A DNA stretch of 64,000 nt from Rotaria macrura (lineage: Eukaryota; Rotifera; Eurotatoria; Philodinida; Philodinidae): the NCBI GenBank assembly GCA_900239685.1, contig OENT01000422.1:55045-119044 (forward strand), written 5' to 3'. The position numbers and the translations under genes are program-made. Of this stretch, positions 24,177 to 38,014 are shown piece after piece. How positions within the stretch are numbered: position 1 is the first letter of the stretch; each line of letters opens with the position of its first letter. A model generated the notes under the pieces. The model was not told where the DNA came from. It ran no database searches and worked only from the letters and a program-made list of their open reading frames with translations.

Positions 24177-27100
24177 TCTTCTTCTTTTTCTATTGTTACA
24201 TTCGAAAAAAGAAAAACTAGAGCATAAAATCAGGTTTTTTGGCTTGATAAATATTATCTTGTATATACAGATCATCTACGGACGGATATTCTAAATGTGG
24301 CAATACTGTATTACCAAATCAACATACTTTTTCAGACGTCATTAACGCATTATCTGTCCGTCACTCATGAATTATAATGATAAATCATTCATTGACTTCC
24401 TTTTATCGTGATCAACTCTACAGTTGATTTATCTGATGACTATATTTTTTCATCTCTTCCTTCATATTCAACATCATGGAAATCAAGTAATAAAATAAGA
24501 TATTGTTTCCTCCAACTGAAGGGAATTTCCATAGACGAACTAAAGCCTTGATTTCATACTTTTTATAACAATCAGATATATAACATCAGATTGATTAATC
24601 GAAGTGGAAGTAAAACGTCCACACGATAATGTTTCATAATATCGATGGATTGTCATAAAGTCATGATATGTAATTAGTTCACAGAGTGTTCTTCTGGTGT
24701 AAGAATATCAAGAGGCTACTTTCAAGTCTCTAATGTCTAAAAAAATATGCTACTTTAACTAGTTTATTTACAGTGATATTGAAATTTGTTTGTTTTATCG
24801 ATATTTACTCTTTTGAACGAGTGACATGAAAATTTGAGACGAAGAACTCCTTTTTTCAAGAACGAAAGCACAAAGAAAGTGATTCAATAACAGTTAACTT
24901 CATGAAATTTCATTCGATCTTTTTAGTTCTATGACTTTTTCCGATCTATTACTGAGTAGGACACGACGAAAATTTGTTTTTGACATCCTTGTGCTCATTT
25001 GCACTTTTAAGGGTCTTTTGCTCGTATAAAAAATGAAACTAAACAAGTTACACAAGAATACTAATCGCGTCTTTTGCTATAAACAGAAGTATTACGTCAA
25101 AAGTTTATTTATAATTTAGTGGCTGAAGATGAACACAATGAGTAATTCGAGGCGAATAAGATAATTCGATGGCACTTGATGATTGCTATTATTGTCAATG
25201 GAAGAAGATTGCTTTTGCTAATTTTATTTCGATCAATACTTAACGTTTTCTCATCTGCAATATTTAAAATTGAATATAAAGTATCAAACGTATATTTCTT
25301 GTTTTCATTGTTTTCTATTAACTATCTTTCGATAAATCGATCTCTTTAATTAGTTAGATCAACTAAGATTATTCCGATAGTATAGATTTACATGTTTGTA
25401 TTCGTCATTAACTTCGTACGAAATCTTATAAGTGTTTAGCTTCCATTAATATTGTACAAACAACAATTGATTATAGAATTGGTTTCCGTAGTTTGACGTT
25501 TCAACTCGGTCAACTTGTTTTCTAGAAAGACAACGACGAGCTACTCTATTGAAATAGTCTCATGTAACAAAAGAATGATGACAACATGTAAAAAGAATTT
25601 TTAGGTTATAGACCAACTATTGATTATTTATTGTAAAAATTAAATACAGACAATCAAAGATGTATTAAAAGATAAAGATAGTTGTTCATTTTTGAAATTT
25701 TAAACGGTTCATAAAATTCAATGCAAGTATAACTTAATGATTATTGTGTCTACTGATTCAATGCTTCTTTCCATAATTGATTGATATTCAAAAATCTATC
25801 TATGATACTGTTTGATCTTTGATGATGAATAACAGAATAAAATTTTTAAAAGGATTTCAGATTGTTATGATTTCATTTGAAAAATTTCATTGTAGTTATA
25901 TAACAATAAGCTAATCAAAATATTGAAGTTCTTTTAAGAAATTTTAATACTTTATTTACATAGGAAAACCGATTACTTGAAACATGAATTGCATTAGATT
26001 TTGACATGGGCACACATATGAATGTTTCGATGAATGTGATGTTTAGTTCTTTTCTCGTTGAAATCAGATTAAGTTAATAGAAAAAATTTCACCCTGATTT
26101 TAGACTTGTATCATCATTGTTTTCCAAATCACTCTAAACTTAGTATTCATGACAAAAAATTACAGAATTCACTTTTGGCTATCATAAATTTATACTACAC
26201 AATCAATGAAGTGTTCCTTCAGCGTACCTGTGCAATAAATCAATATTATACTTATTTTCTACAATGTAAAATATAAAAATTAAGTATATTTCTTTTCTTA
26301 TCCATTGTTACCGTTTATCCTAGAGTTATTATAAATTAGTTCATTTTTTGCTGACCTGCTATACAGGTTGAATTGCTTTTTGAGATCCTTATGCATCAGT
26401 ACAATCTTGAGAAAGAAAGAAAAATTGACATGCTTAATTAAGATTTAAAGGAGAACTTGTTCTAAACTATTTTAAAAGTATGATTATCACTAATGTACAT
26501 TTACCTATGTTATTTGTCCATGTCCGTACAGCTCGAAACTTCTCATGAACAAATACCTTAGTTCCAGTCGAATAAAATATATAGTCAGTCTCATATTGAT
26601 ACGATTACAATATTTAGTAATCACACACTAGCCATGTTACTAGAATTCAAAATAATGCATTTCCTATCAACAGAAGAATATAGTAGTTTACATTCTATGT
26701 ATAAGAGTAGATTCATGAATAAGCAGGATGTAACATGAAAAATTAACGAAAATAACATGAAGTAATTCGTACTTCGTTGTATAACAATGCGTAATTATTG
26801 CTCATTAGCAATCAGAAATATATCGATAGTCGAACTCTGATTTTAACGATAGCTATAGTAATTATTTTCCTAAGTTATTCACAATTATTCGACTCAATCG
26901 TAATAATTATGTTTCAAAATTTTGAATTTTTGAATTCATATTTTCTACAATTAAAGACTTGAAAATAGATGGGACATAACTATTGTGAATAGAAAATATG
27001 ATTGTTTACAGCTCATTGTACAACCATTTTGTGCTAATTTTTCAGACCAAGTCAACCGCAGCATTCAATTGAAAGCTGAAATTGAGCATGAATGACACGA

Positions 27101-30100
27101 CTAGTTAGACCTTCAATTTTACAAATGCATCATTTTTGAACCGAAGTTCCTAAATTTGATTAGGATTGTTACATCCATACTCAATGACAATATAATTACC
27201 ATCACTGATGAATGATAACAAGAATCAGCTTCAAATGTTGGGTCTGATGCTTTTATTTCAATTCTTTGAAAACTAATCATGTCGAAGAAATTGATTGCTT
27301 TTAATCAAGTTTTTTTCTGAAACTTCAAAATTTCGAATAAGTATTTATTTCTTCTTTTCTTACCTATGAAATCTAACGAAATAAAGTCAGATAATGCAAT
27401 CAAAGTTGAGTACAACTATGATAAAAAAAAACATTGCAGAACAGAGAATTTTCAATATTAAGAAAGATCATTATTGAAACAAATTTTTCTTTCGAAAATT
27501 TTGTAGATGCATTGAAAAAAATTTATTTTCTTACTCTTTCTTCTAATATTCAAATGTTTGTTTTGTTCTGAAACAAAATCTGAACGATTGAACATCTAGA
27601 TTTTGCTACTCAAATGAAGTAAACAGCATATTGCTCATACAATTTATGATTATGTTTTTCTATGCATGATCATTACAGAGAAGCAATGTCAGAAATGATA
27701 TTTCATCTATTTTCTATCAATGTAAGTAGTTAATCGGTCAATGTAATAAAGATTAGAATGAAAATTATTTTAGTCATTGTTTTCGGTTTTCGTCCAGCAA
27801 TAACATATGACGAATATTTCTCAAGAATATACTCATCAGTATTTCACTGGCTCTACTAGGACTTTGGATTGCATCGTTAAAGTCCATTCAATTCATTCAT
27901 GTTGTTATACAGTAGAAATCGTTTCAATCGTAGATGTACTAACTAATATAAACTTGAGCTGTGCAACAAAATAATCAATCAAACAGTCGTTTTCTGCACG
28001 AAAAAGTATGCCTTACACTAGTCATAAATATAAATCTCTTTGTACTCATATCAACGTTTTAGACACAATCTAATGGATTTATCTCGAGGCTCGTAGATCA
28101 ACAGACAAGTTTTGTAAGGATACTATTGTAAGATGGAAATTTTCGAGTAAGTTTATCTATAAATCATGACTTTATAGTTGCGACTTTTTTTCTTTTTTTT
28201 TGTTCCCCTACTTAGCTATGATATATCATCAAAATTAATGACGATAAGAATTGATTTGTTTATGATGAGTGTTTCTTGATGTCAATTGTTTTTCGTTTGG
28301 ACTCCTCTCCGTACATTATAATAATATATTTTTATCAGAAAACGTATTCACGCATAATTGTATTCGAGCATAAGAAGTCTTAGACCGATAATCAAAATTC
28401 ATTGCATGTTTCCTTTCATGAAAAAAAAGGAAAAAGAAAACGAGACGATTCACAAAAAACATTACGACTGTCCAAATGAAGTGTTATCGTCATCATCATT
28501 TGGGTTTGGATGCATGAGAAGAAAGAAAAAAGAATGATTGATTGAAAGAAAAATCCACCACTCGAACCAGACTAGTATTAGTATGTGAACAAAAAAAAAG
28601 AAGTCAGACGGAGAATTTCTATTATTAATATCACTAAAAATAATTATTATACTTGTGAGTAGACTTTATTTTGTTACTATACAATCATTTTTCTATTGTA
28701 TCAAGATTAACAAGAAAGAATAAGTTTTCGGCGAATATTCATCATCATCTCAGACAGTGACAACAGCGAATACAATAGCTAGTAGAAACATAATTTCTCA
28801 TATTTTCTTTCTTGTTTCCAATACATTTAGACGAAACCATGTCGATTGAGGCACTAAAAATAATTTATGATCAATCAGTGACATACTACACGATATATTC
28901 TATGCATGGCCTACTCTTGTTTTTACACTAAGTAAATAGAATATTTTTCTGTTTAAATGCCACCACAAAAGGTTACAAGTCTTTTATTTTTCTCAACAAG
29001 TCTCCGTTACTAAATGACTGCTAAACGTCAAAAACACCATTTCTTTCCGACAAATGTTGATATCGGTATTCATTTGAATACTTATTTCGTTCCATGCAAT
29101 ATTTTTAATGATATTATAGATGAAAATGTCATCTTGATAATTATATTAATGTAACACTTAAACTATATGTTAAGTAAACATTGTGAGTATACTGGTAGTA
29201 GAAGATTGTTTTTATATAGGAAAAAGAATAATTTATATCATATCTTGCCATTCTTTCATCACTAAAGAAGACACTGATTAATCTTTAAAGTTAGTACTCA
29301 TAGATTTAATGAAGTCACTTTACAGTATCTCAAGAAGAATTGAATGCATAAAAATAAAGCCTGTAATTTTCTTCCAAAGAATGTTTCTTGATTCGAATGC
29401 TATCTATGTAAATTATCACTTGAAAAATGAAAACAGATTAACAAGACAACCATTTTGATACTCAGTAGAACGTACATAAAGATGCATTGACAGAGAGAGA
29501 TTATTGATGTATCTAACACTGAACTATGAGTATTTAAATCGTCAAATTCAATGTTTATTTTGCTATTTTGACTGTTTCTCATGAATGATTGAGCAAAGAA
29601 TTTTGTTTATCCATTTCACTAATGCATATGAAAGATCTTTCATGTCCAAAACACTACGTAAATATGTTGTTATACATTTGTAGTAGATGGCATTAGTACG
29701 GGTTGCAAAAAATTCTGCATTTTTTTATTTAAATCTTAGTGAACAAAGTAGATCATTCTATTTCTTTTTCTGAAATGTTGGTACGCTTTTCGAAAAAACA
29801 ATCTAACTTTAGATAATCGGACGTAATTGTCAAATCTAGAAGGGTAGATGTGATTGATTGTTCTTCGTTTCATGAGCAATCCTATTCGACATTCCACGAG
29901 ACAAAAGAACAGCTCGAAGTACCTGAAGAAATAAAAAAGGGGCATATCCCTTATGAACATCAGATTCATCAAACGTGAAATGACGACACAAAACAGTATT
30001 CTTACCTATAAAATAATAAACAGATACGTCACAGGGTGTAGTTGAAACGGGCTACATGAATTTTGTCCCAAGGAATTTTCGGCCCGGATTTTCGGCCTCA

Positions 30101-31702
30101 AAAAATTTCTTTTTAATATTTAATTGCTTCATTCTCATCCTCATCTTCATTTTATATTGGGCTAAAATTCCGGGCTCCCATTGAAACTTTGACTATGGCC
30201 ATAGATTTGATTATTCTACACTCAGGTGTATAATCAGCGATATTCATTGTACTCTATTACCTTAAAATTACTATGAAAATCATCAAAATTAACTGATTAT
30301 ATCCATCTAGTTACAGCCTACATGTATACTACAATCTGAATTCACTCAAGACATAACGAAACACTATAATATTGTTCTATTTTTCATTGGATCTTTTTTT
30401 CTTCTCGTTGCTCATTTCACATAGTACGACTTTGGTGCTCATTTATCTTCTTTTGTGCTCAAAGCAGAACTTCGCCACCCTCGCATTCGCTGTCACTATT
30501 TTTATTTTTTGTGAATATTTATGATATTCAAAACAAAGACATGAATTCATGAATCTAGTTCTTTTGTTTTTGATCGTCTCACCTGTGCATCACATTCGGA
30601 TAGAGAGAGAACTTGTCTGTTAGTCTCACTTGTTTGTTAACGAACTGTTTTAATAAAGAATATTTATGAAATAGTTTTTTATTAATCAAAAATATTCTGT
30701 GTGATTTGATGAAAGAAATAAAACTGATTTTGTAATTATTTTTCAGTATCGTAAGTAACTACTTCTCTTATTCATATCCCACTGCATCATAGATGATTGT
30801 GATACAGTATCTTACTTCGTACATTGTAAAAGCCAGTTTGATTGTTTAAATACAAATTAAATTATCGAAAAGATCATACTACTATAACGTTCGACAGAGC
30901 TCATGTGATGAGCATTGATTCACAGTTCATACTGATGAGAATAGTATCTTGTTCTGCATCCAACATTTTGAATAAATTTATCAGTGTTCATTAAAAAAAT
31001 CTATCTTTATCACGAGATATTCCAATAAAATACATGACGCATCCGTGACTCTTTTGACTTCACCATTCTTCATGACCTCTATCCAAGCAAGACTTAAATA
31101 GTGGATCAAAACGTCATTAATGCCATGCATGTAGACAAAGGAGAAAAAAGAAATTGATTCCACTAATCATTAAAAGGTTTGTGACTTTGTGTTTTTGATT
31201 TTCAAAAGAAAGCTAATTTATCCACATGGTATCGGTAGAAGAAATCCTTGTATAGTATTTGGTTTAGAAAATATTTCATATCATTCCTTCTACTACCAAG
31301 AAAACTACGATATATGCTGTGCTCTTGTCGAATAGTTTTATATCGAATGAAAATTCGATAGTTTAGTTTCTACTAAACATATGTATATGTATTTTATGTG
31401 ACATCGTGAATTCTTAGGATGATTCAAATGATTGAAATAGAATCATTAAAAAGAAGTTTATCCAACGAATTACATTGGAATAAAACTATTATTTCCTTTT
31501 ATACATTATGATTACATGAATTATGACATAGAATTCATTTCATAAAATAAAAAATTCATTGTTTTATTAAATGATCTCTGCTGAATAAAAAATTGAAAAT
31601 CATAATCATTAATCTCTAATATTCATTGTTAAAATCTGAAATGTAAATACAACACATTGTTCTACTTTTTTTTATAGACTTTAGATTTTTTTTTCTGATA
31701 GA
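24177..31702. other. Long intergenic stretch, no supported gene
   Basis: About 7.5 kb of AT-rich sequence with only short open frames and none resembling a protein. The single recognisable feature is the hAT-like miniature element at 30049-30179. Upstream regulatory sequence for the receptor at 31.7-38.0 kb would be expected in its right-hand part, but I see no defined motif. Confidence 0.5.
30049..30179. mobile_element. Miniature hAT-like element (131 bp)
   Basis: The ends are GGGCTACATGAATTTTGTCCC and, reverse-complemented from the right, GGGAGCCCGGAATTTTAGCCC, about two thirds identical. They are flanked by GTTGAAAC (30041-30048) and ATTGAAAC (30180-30187), an 8-bp duplication with one change. 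It is too short to code for a transposase. The ends differ from those of the elements at 6710 and 49984, so it is a separate family. Confidence 0.55.
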
Positions 31703-31876
31703 ATGATTAAAAGCAACACATCCATTAATCAAACATTTACCAATGAGTTCAGTAATTTATCATCTTTGGTTCAAATTATTCCTTTGGCATTAACTATGTT
31801 TAGTCTTTCATTAATAACTGTGCTCGGCAATACAATTGTTATTTATGCTTTAAGAACCAATCGTCATTTAAGAACG
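31703..31876 (+). CDS. Alternative first exon (N-tail and TM1) of the H1-like receptor, or receptor remnant
   Basis: The ATG at 31703 opens 58 codons. There is a short N-tail with N-glycosylation sites (NTS, NQT, NLS), then a membrane span ending GNTIVIYALRTNRHLRT, which is the TM1 GN motif and first intracellular loop of an amine receptor. The frame ends at a donor ACG|GTAATA in phase 0, the same phase and the same RT residues as exon 34556-34852. Both could splice to the exon at 35504, which begins VGNLFILSLATADL. Spacing from the TM1 Asn to the closing Thr is 16 residues, as in mammalian H1 receptors; the exon at 34556 has 13. I found no TM2-TM7 exons of its own between 31877 and 34555. 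So it is either an upstream alternative first exon of the same gene or the stump of a lost tandem copy. Confidence 0.6.
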
Positions 31877-34555
31877 GTAATAGAATTAATTTTTTTTATA
31901 GATTAATTTGTGAGAATGAAATGATTCAAATCATTTTTTGTCTTAAAATGCTCAGTATCCTAATGTTAAGCAAAAGAGAAAACAAATTTTGTCACGTTGT
32001 TTTTGAAATGTCTTCTTAAATTGAATCGATGATGCCATTTCAACTATTTCAAGGTATTCTCCTGCAAAAATGACTGTTTCTATGCACCATGTCGACTATC
32101 ATTATTACTCTAAGGATCTTTGTCAATAGGTTAATCGAACTGTACATTATTTCAATAGACAGCAGACTATGAAAAATAGGAAATTTGCTTGCTTTTTTCA
32201 TAAACGGAACAAAGAAATGAGAGCGCCTTCAGAAATAATTTCTTTTTCAATAGATAATACATGTTCGAAGCAAAATATTTTATCGATTCAGTCGTAGTCT
32301 TGCATAAAATTTATATACAACAACTTCACATTTCATAAAATAATAACAAAAAGAACTTAAAATTTATCTCTATCTAAGAATATGAGAACATTTTAGAGAT
32401 GAATATTACTGCATTATAGTTTGATTGGAAAACAATATCAGCATTTAAAAATGTGTTATATTCAATTTTTGTAATGTAATTATTCTATTGAGTGAATCCA
32501 ATGAGAGATAGTTATTAAAAATAAAAATTAACACATCAATGTAAAATAAATTTATTTGATGATTAATGAGTCTGACTGAGGAATCTGTGAAAAAAATATT
32601 TTGTAAAAAATGTAAATCACGTGTTTTAATGTGTATTTTTAACGAATAATAGTTAGATAATCATTTTTTTCTTGTTTCTCTGCTACTCAAATAAACGTAT
32701 AGTCTACCAGAGAAAGAACTCAAATAAACATCTCTAATTTTTTAACTCTTTTTTCATCTTTTTAATTATGCAACTTCATGCAGAAATAAAATAATTTATG
32801 TCTGGGATATACTTTGATAATTTTTCAATGGGAAGCAGTTTCCAAAACTTTTCTCCTAATATAACTAATAATGAAATACAAAACGATTGCCTTCATTGTT
32901 GATATACGTATGCTAACATACAATTCATACTATTCGCATAGTGCAAATGTATCCGAATTTCATAGAAATACTATCCTGTTTTAAGAATAACGTTTTTTTT
33001 TTACGATAATAAATGTTTCATTGATGAGAAAAAGCTTGTCTTTTTATTTGTGCAAAAACCGTTAGAGTAAACATGAATGAATGGAATACTTTAGATTTTA
33101 GGAACAATATTGACTTATATAAACAAATATATCGACTATTGTTCTTGTTTTATATACGTCGTCTAGATCTTCCAAATAGTATTTTTGTCGTCGCTGTTCC
33201 ACATATTCACTCATCCCACCAATTCATTTACACACTTATACTACATCTCCAAATTGTGTTGAGTAGCTAGTAGTCTTGAAAGTGTTATCTATCTGAAATA
33301 TAATAGTAATATGATGATGAATCTGTTGTGTTTGAATGAATTAAGTCAAAAAAAGAACACTTTTAGAAAAAATCTTATTAAGAAAAAGAAAGCGAACGGA
33401 AATCAACATCTATGTAATACAAACACCGTTACTTTTAAACGTCTATATAGTTACCCTATAAAGCAACAATAAACGAGAAGATAGTCAAAACAATACCAGA
33501 TGAACTCGATGATCGAATGCAATGAAGTGAAAATGATCATTGAAAGCGTTTATGCCCATTTTCGTATTCATCTTTGTTTCTTTCATAGTAGCCTTGATAA
33601 TATATAACTTGAAACGAACAAGTAGTACGAGTTTCTATGCATTTCCAATTTAGTTATTTCATTTTGATAATTCAATATAATCTGTCTCGTTTTTTGAACG
33701 GCACAGTTAATTATTCTTTGAAGTTTTATAATACACATCTATATTTTTTTCGAACTACAAACATTCAAAATAAACTTGATTACTTTCAAATACAGTACGT
33801 TTCTCAACTGAAGAAGAAATTTTTCTAATATCGTTTACTAAGAAAGAACATAAACCATTCGTATAGATTCTGGTAACTGCGGTATGCGACCGAAAGATAA
33901 AAGGATCAATCAAGACTTGTGTATCATGAAGTATTTTTTATGAAGAGAAAAAATTGCTTGATACTACACTAGCTATTCTCAAATATCTTGATATCACAAG
34001 CGAACAAGATACCATCGAGTTTTCTTACCAAACATTTCTGTCGATTGCTTTCATCCTTAGAAATGATTTGACATTGATCTGATTCTACTGTTATTTATGA
34101 TTTTTAAAAACACTTTTGATCGATTTTGATATCGTCCTTTATTTTTTGTTCACTCAAAAATATATCATAAATCTATCTTTACTTTGGTATCCCAATAGAA
34201 AAATGATTCGACAAACAACTCCTAAATATATTAAAAATCATCAAAAACAAAAGAAATTAGTTAACAGACAATGTGTTGTCAATCTATGTCAAATGTTCTG
34301 GTTTATTTATGTTTTTATTCTCTTTTCAGGTTCTCTTATGAACCTTTACTTTATCGTTTTCTTCATTTTCTCGTTCTTCGCCTCTCCATCTCTCTCGTTT
34401 TCTCTTTCATAGTTTTCGGATGTTCCTATCGTCTGCCGATAGAACAGAAAGAGAATGTTGTCATTAAACTGTTACTATGTTCATTCAATAAGAAAATGAA
34501 ATTAAATACTTAGTTTCAATCATATCATATAACTTTCGTCCATTTAATTTTACTC

Positions 34556-37500
34556 ATGTACGGTATCGAAGAATATATTCGCGGTGAAGAAAATCAACAG
34601 CAGCAACAACAGAGTACATATACTGTTAGTTATACGGATGCTCTTTCAATCAGTATTGGAAACATGTCAGAGATTTATCTGGATAATATAACAAATAGAA
34701 ATCGAAGTGACACTATAAATGATTTAATACATGACCTCTCATCGACATCCTTAGCATATACCATTATTTTTGGTTTTATTTGTGCTTTTCTTTGCTTTCT
34801 AACAATTACGGGTAATTTACTCGTACTGATTACATTTCGTCGTATACGGACTGTGAGTACTTAAAAAAGTTTCATATGATTAAAATCTGTTTCTCATCTG
34901 ATTGAATTACTACATCATAGAATATACGGTTATATGTATTTATGAGATTTATGATACGAAAAAAAATGAATATAGAATTCCATGAAATGAGATTGATCAA
35001 TATTTGAGATGTCAATCGATGAGTATGATATTGTGCAGATAATTATATTGTAGCTATTGAATTACATGGAAATATTCTTGTGATTTATTACGAATTAATA
35101 AATTGAAAAATATCCATATGTAATGAATAATGTGAAATGTGTAGCAATTAAACATAATAAAAATAAATTACTTAAATTATTTATATGGAAGTATAGTTTT
35201 ACGTAGGGAGAAAGAAAGTGAGAAAGAAAGTAAGAAAGAAAATAATACTAGATGAGAAAACGATAAAAATAAAAAGTTTCAGCGATGTATTAAATGATGA
35301 TGGATAAAACATATCGAGAAAAAAATTTTTTTTTTGTGACCAGTATTTCACGAGATCATAAGAAATTTATATTTTATTGTCTAAATAATAAAAGTAAATG
35401 TTTACAACGTTTTTATGAACTTCTGGCAATACCTAGATCAATTAAATCACTTTTTAAATTTTGCTCATTTCATTTAGATCTATCTATATTTTTCTCCATC
35501 TAGGTCGGAAATCTGTTCATATTGAGTCTTGCGACAGCTGATCTTATTGTTGGCTGCTTTGTCATGCCCATCGCTGGAATTTATGCTATTATGGAAAAAT
35601 GGAAAATGGGTGAGTGTTTTTCGCTTTTTTTAAAATTTCTTATATGATAGGTTCGTCTACAAAGTATAGTTAATGAAACCAATATTCAAAATAAATCATA
35701 AATAATCTAGAACATCTAGAATCCACACAAAGACGAACGCAATATATTCTAATGTGTTGATAAATTTTTAATTGATATATCAAAAGAAAATGTGTTAAAA
35801 TGATTAAAAGGAGAAGAAAGACAGCGCAGTAACATGAGCGTGTTTGTCATATGAATAGTCATGAAATTTCTGCGTCGCATATCCGTTGAACATATAACTT
35901 ACAAAGCATACAAACTTTCAAGTCAACTAGCATATATGATGTCTGTCTGGGAGTTCAAATGAATCAGAACAACATATTCTTTATGACATAATAACACCTG
36001 TTGTACTTGGTAGAATAATTATCCATTGGTGCCGTGACGAGCGAGGTCTTTTGATAGGATACATGAGTTAGATTTGATCGAAGCAGCATATGAGAAATAG
36101 CAAAGCATGAATCCGCAATGGTTTATGTTGGTATCTATTTGATTCTATGATTTTTGAAGAAACATAAAACTATTAGAGTATTCCAATCATAAAAAAGTCT
36201 GCTATTACTTTTACTTTAGGTCTTGTTCTTTGTAAAATTTGGATATCGGTAGATTTCACGGCATCAACAGCATCTATATTTAATTTATTAACATTGAGTC
36301 TCGATCGTTATTGGTCCATAACATCTCCACTTCAATATCTTGGCAAACGAACACGTACACGAGCTTTGTTACTGATTGGTTTTGCTTGGGGTTTATCCCT
36401 GCTGTGGGTTATACCGATTTTCGGTTGGCATCGTTTCAATAAAATGAAACGATATATTGAAGTACGATACTAATTGAAAAATAGTTTTAAAATACAAGAA
36501 AACTGCTTATATTTTAGCCCGATAAATGTGAACCGGAATATACACATTCTAAAGTATTTAAAGTTTCCACAGCTATGATTAATTTTTATTTACCGCTCTT
36601 CGTACTAATATCATTGAATGGCCGTATTTATTATGAAATAAAACGTCGTTATAAAAATGTTCTTTTACAAAGACATTCAAATCGAATAAATGATTCAGTG
36701 AATAATAACAATAAAAATAATAATAATCCCAGTAATAGCGGTAATGTTAATGTATATAATACTCAACTGAATTACAACATACAAAGTTCATGTTCACCGA
36801 TAACAATTACGTTTTGTGATAGTGATCGAATAGTATATTCATCACCCGCAAATTATAACAACAATGATGTTGTTGCTGGGTCAAAATTTTTAGCTAAATC
36901 TCCGACAAATAATGATGAGGCAGTTTTACGAATTAATTTTAAAGAGAAAAAAAATCGACCCAGTGTACAAAAACGATTAAACGATGATTCGCAAGGTTTA
37001 TTACAACACACCTATTCCTATGTTGATAAAAATCATTGTACACAAGTAATCGAATAAGAATCAAAAACAAAATTGTACTTATTCATTTATAATTTTTGGA
37101 TCTTTTATCATTCTAATTTCTAGGATGAATTAACATGGTTTATTCATCGTCGCGAACGTTCTCATTCATCACTTGCTCCGATATCACCATCACCGTTATC
37201 TTCTTATAAATATAGTCATAGTCGTTCACATCATCGCCATACTAATGAACAAACATTCAAACATACGAAAGATTCTAATCCAAATCGAATAGAATTTAAT
37301 AAACGAAAACTAAAACGGGATTCGTCATTAGGTAGTAATTCTCATTATCAAACATCGTGTCAAAGTCCGGCATTATTACATCGTCACAATTCATTATTCG
37401 ATACAAGAAAAACATCGTCTCCATCAGTCACAATGCATGCATTTCATTTATGTCATTGTTGCTCAGCAGCTGCATCAGAAATAACCATACATACCAATCC

Positions 37501-38014
37501 ATTTGTAAACAATCACAGGAGTTCAAATAGTGAATTATATCATCAAGGACGAAAAATTTCATCATCGTCATCGTCATCTGTAGTTCGTTCATCAATAAGT
37601 CGACAACAACAACAGCAACCACAATCTCAATCGTTATCATCTTTAAAAAGAGGAGCAAACAGTAGAATATCAAGTGCCAATCTAAATTCAGTAGCTGAAT
37701 ACCGTCATTATCAAGCAAGACAGGGCAATTCTAAACAAGCAACAGTATGGAATCAACAAGAAAAAGCTTTTCGACAATTATTTGCCATCGTTTTTGGATT
37801 TACATGTTGTTTCTTACCGTATTTTATTCTATATATGGTTGTTGCCTTTTGTGGTTCATGCGTATCGGAACGGGTTGTTACAGCAACGATATGGCTTGGT
37901 TATGTCAATTCAACGATTAATCCATTTTTATATGCTTTGTCGAATAAACATTTTCGACGAACATTTAATCGGTTGTTGAAAAGAAACAATCGACCACAAT
38001 CGTTTTACAATTGA
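34556..38014 (+). CDS. HRH1-like: Histamine H1-like G-protein-coupled receptor
   Basis: Five exons, 34556-34852, 35504-35609, 36220-36461, 36518-37045 and 37124-38014, join in phase to 687 aa. Exon 1 holds an N-tail with three N-glycosylation sites and TM1. Exon 2 holds TM2 (SLATADLIVGCFVMP). Exon 3 holds the disulphide Cys (LCKIW), Asp3.32 (WISVDFTASTASIF), DRYWS and TM4 (LLWVIPIFGWH). Exon 4 holds the second-loop Cys (DKCEPEY) and TM5 (FKVSTAMINFYLP). Exon 5 holds TM6 (PYFILYMVVAFC), TM7 (IWLGYVNSTINPFLY) and a short tail. These match mammalian H1 receptors block by block, including the histamine-contact residues Asp3.32, Lys5.39, Thr5.42, Asn5.46, Tyr6.51 and Phe6.52. The third cytoplasmic loop is very long (over 350 aa), low in complexity (N, S, Q and H runs) and crossed by an intron. 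The toggle Trp6.48 is Phe here (CCFLPYF). Predicted plasma-membrane amine receptor; ligand inferred from family. Confidence 0.9.

Noticed and set aside
34116-34513. Overlapping plus-strand frames just above the receptor start
   Set aside because: Composition is that of AT-rich noncoding DNA (long F, L, S runs) and no receptor motif appears; they are likely 5' untranslated or promoter sequence.
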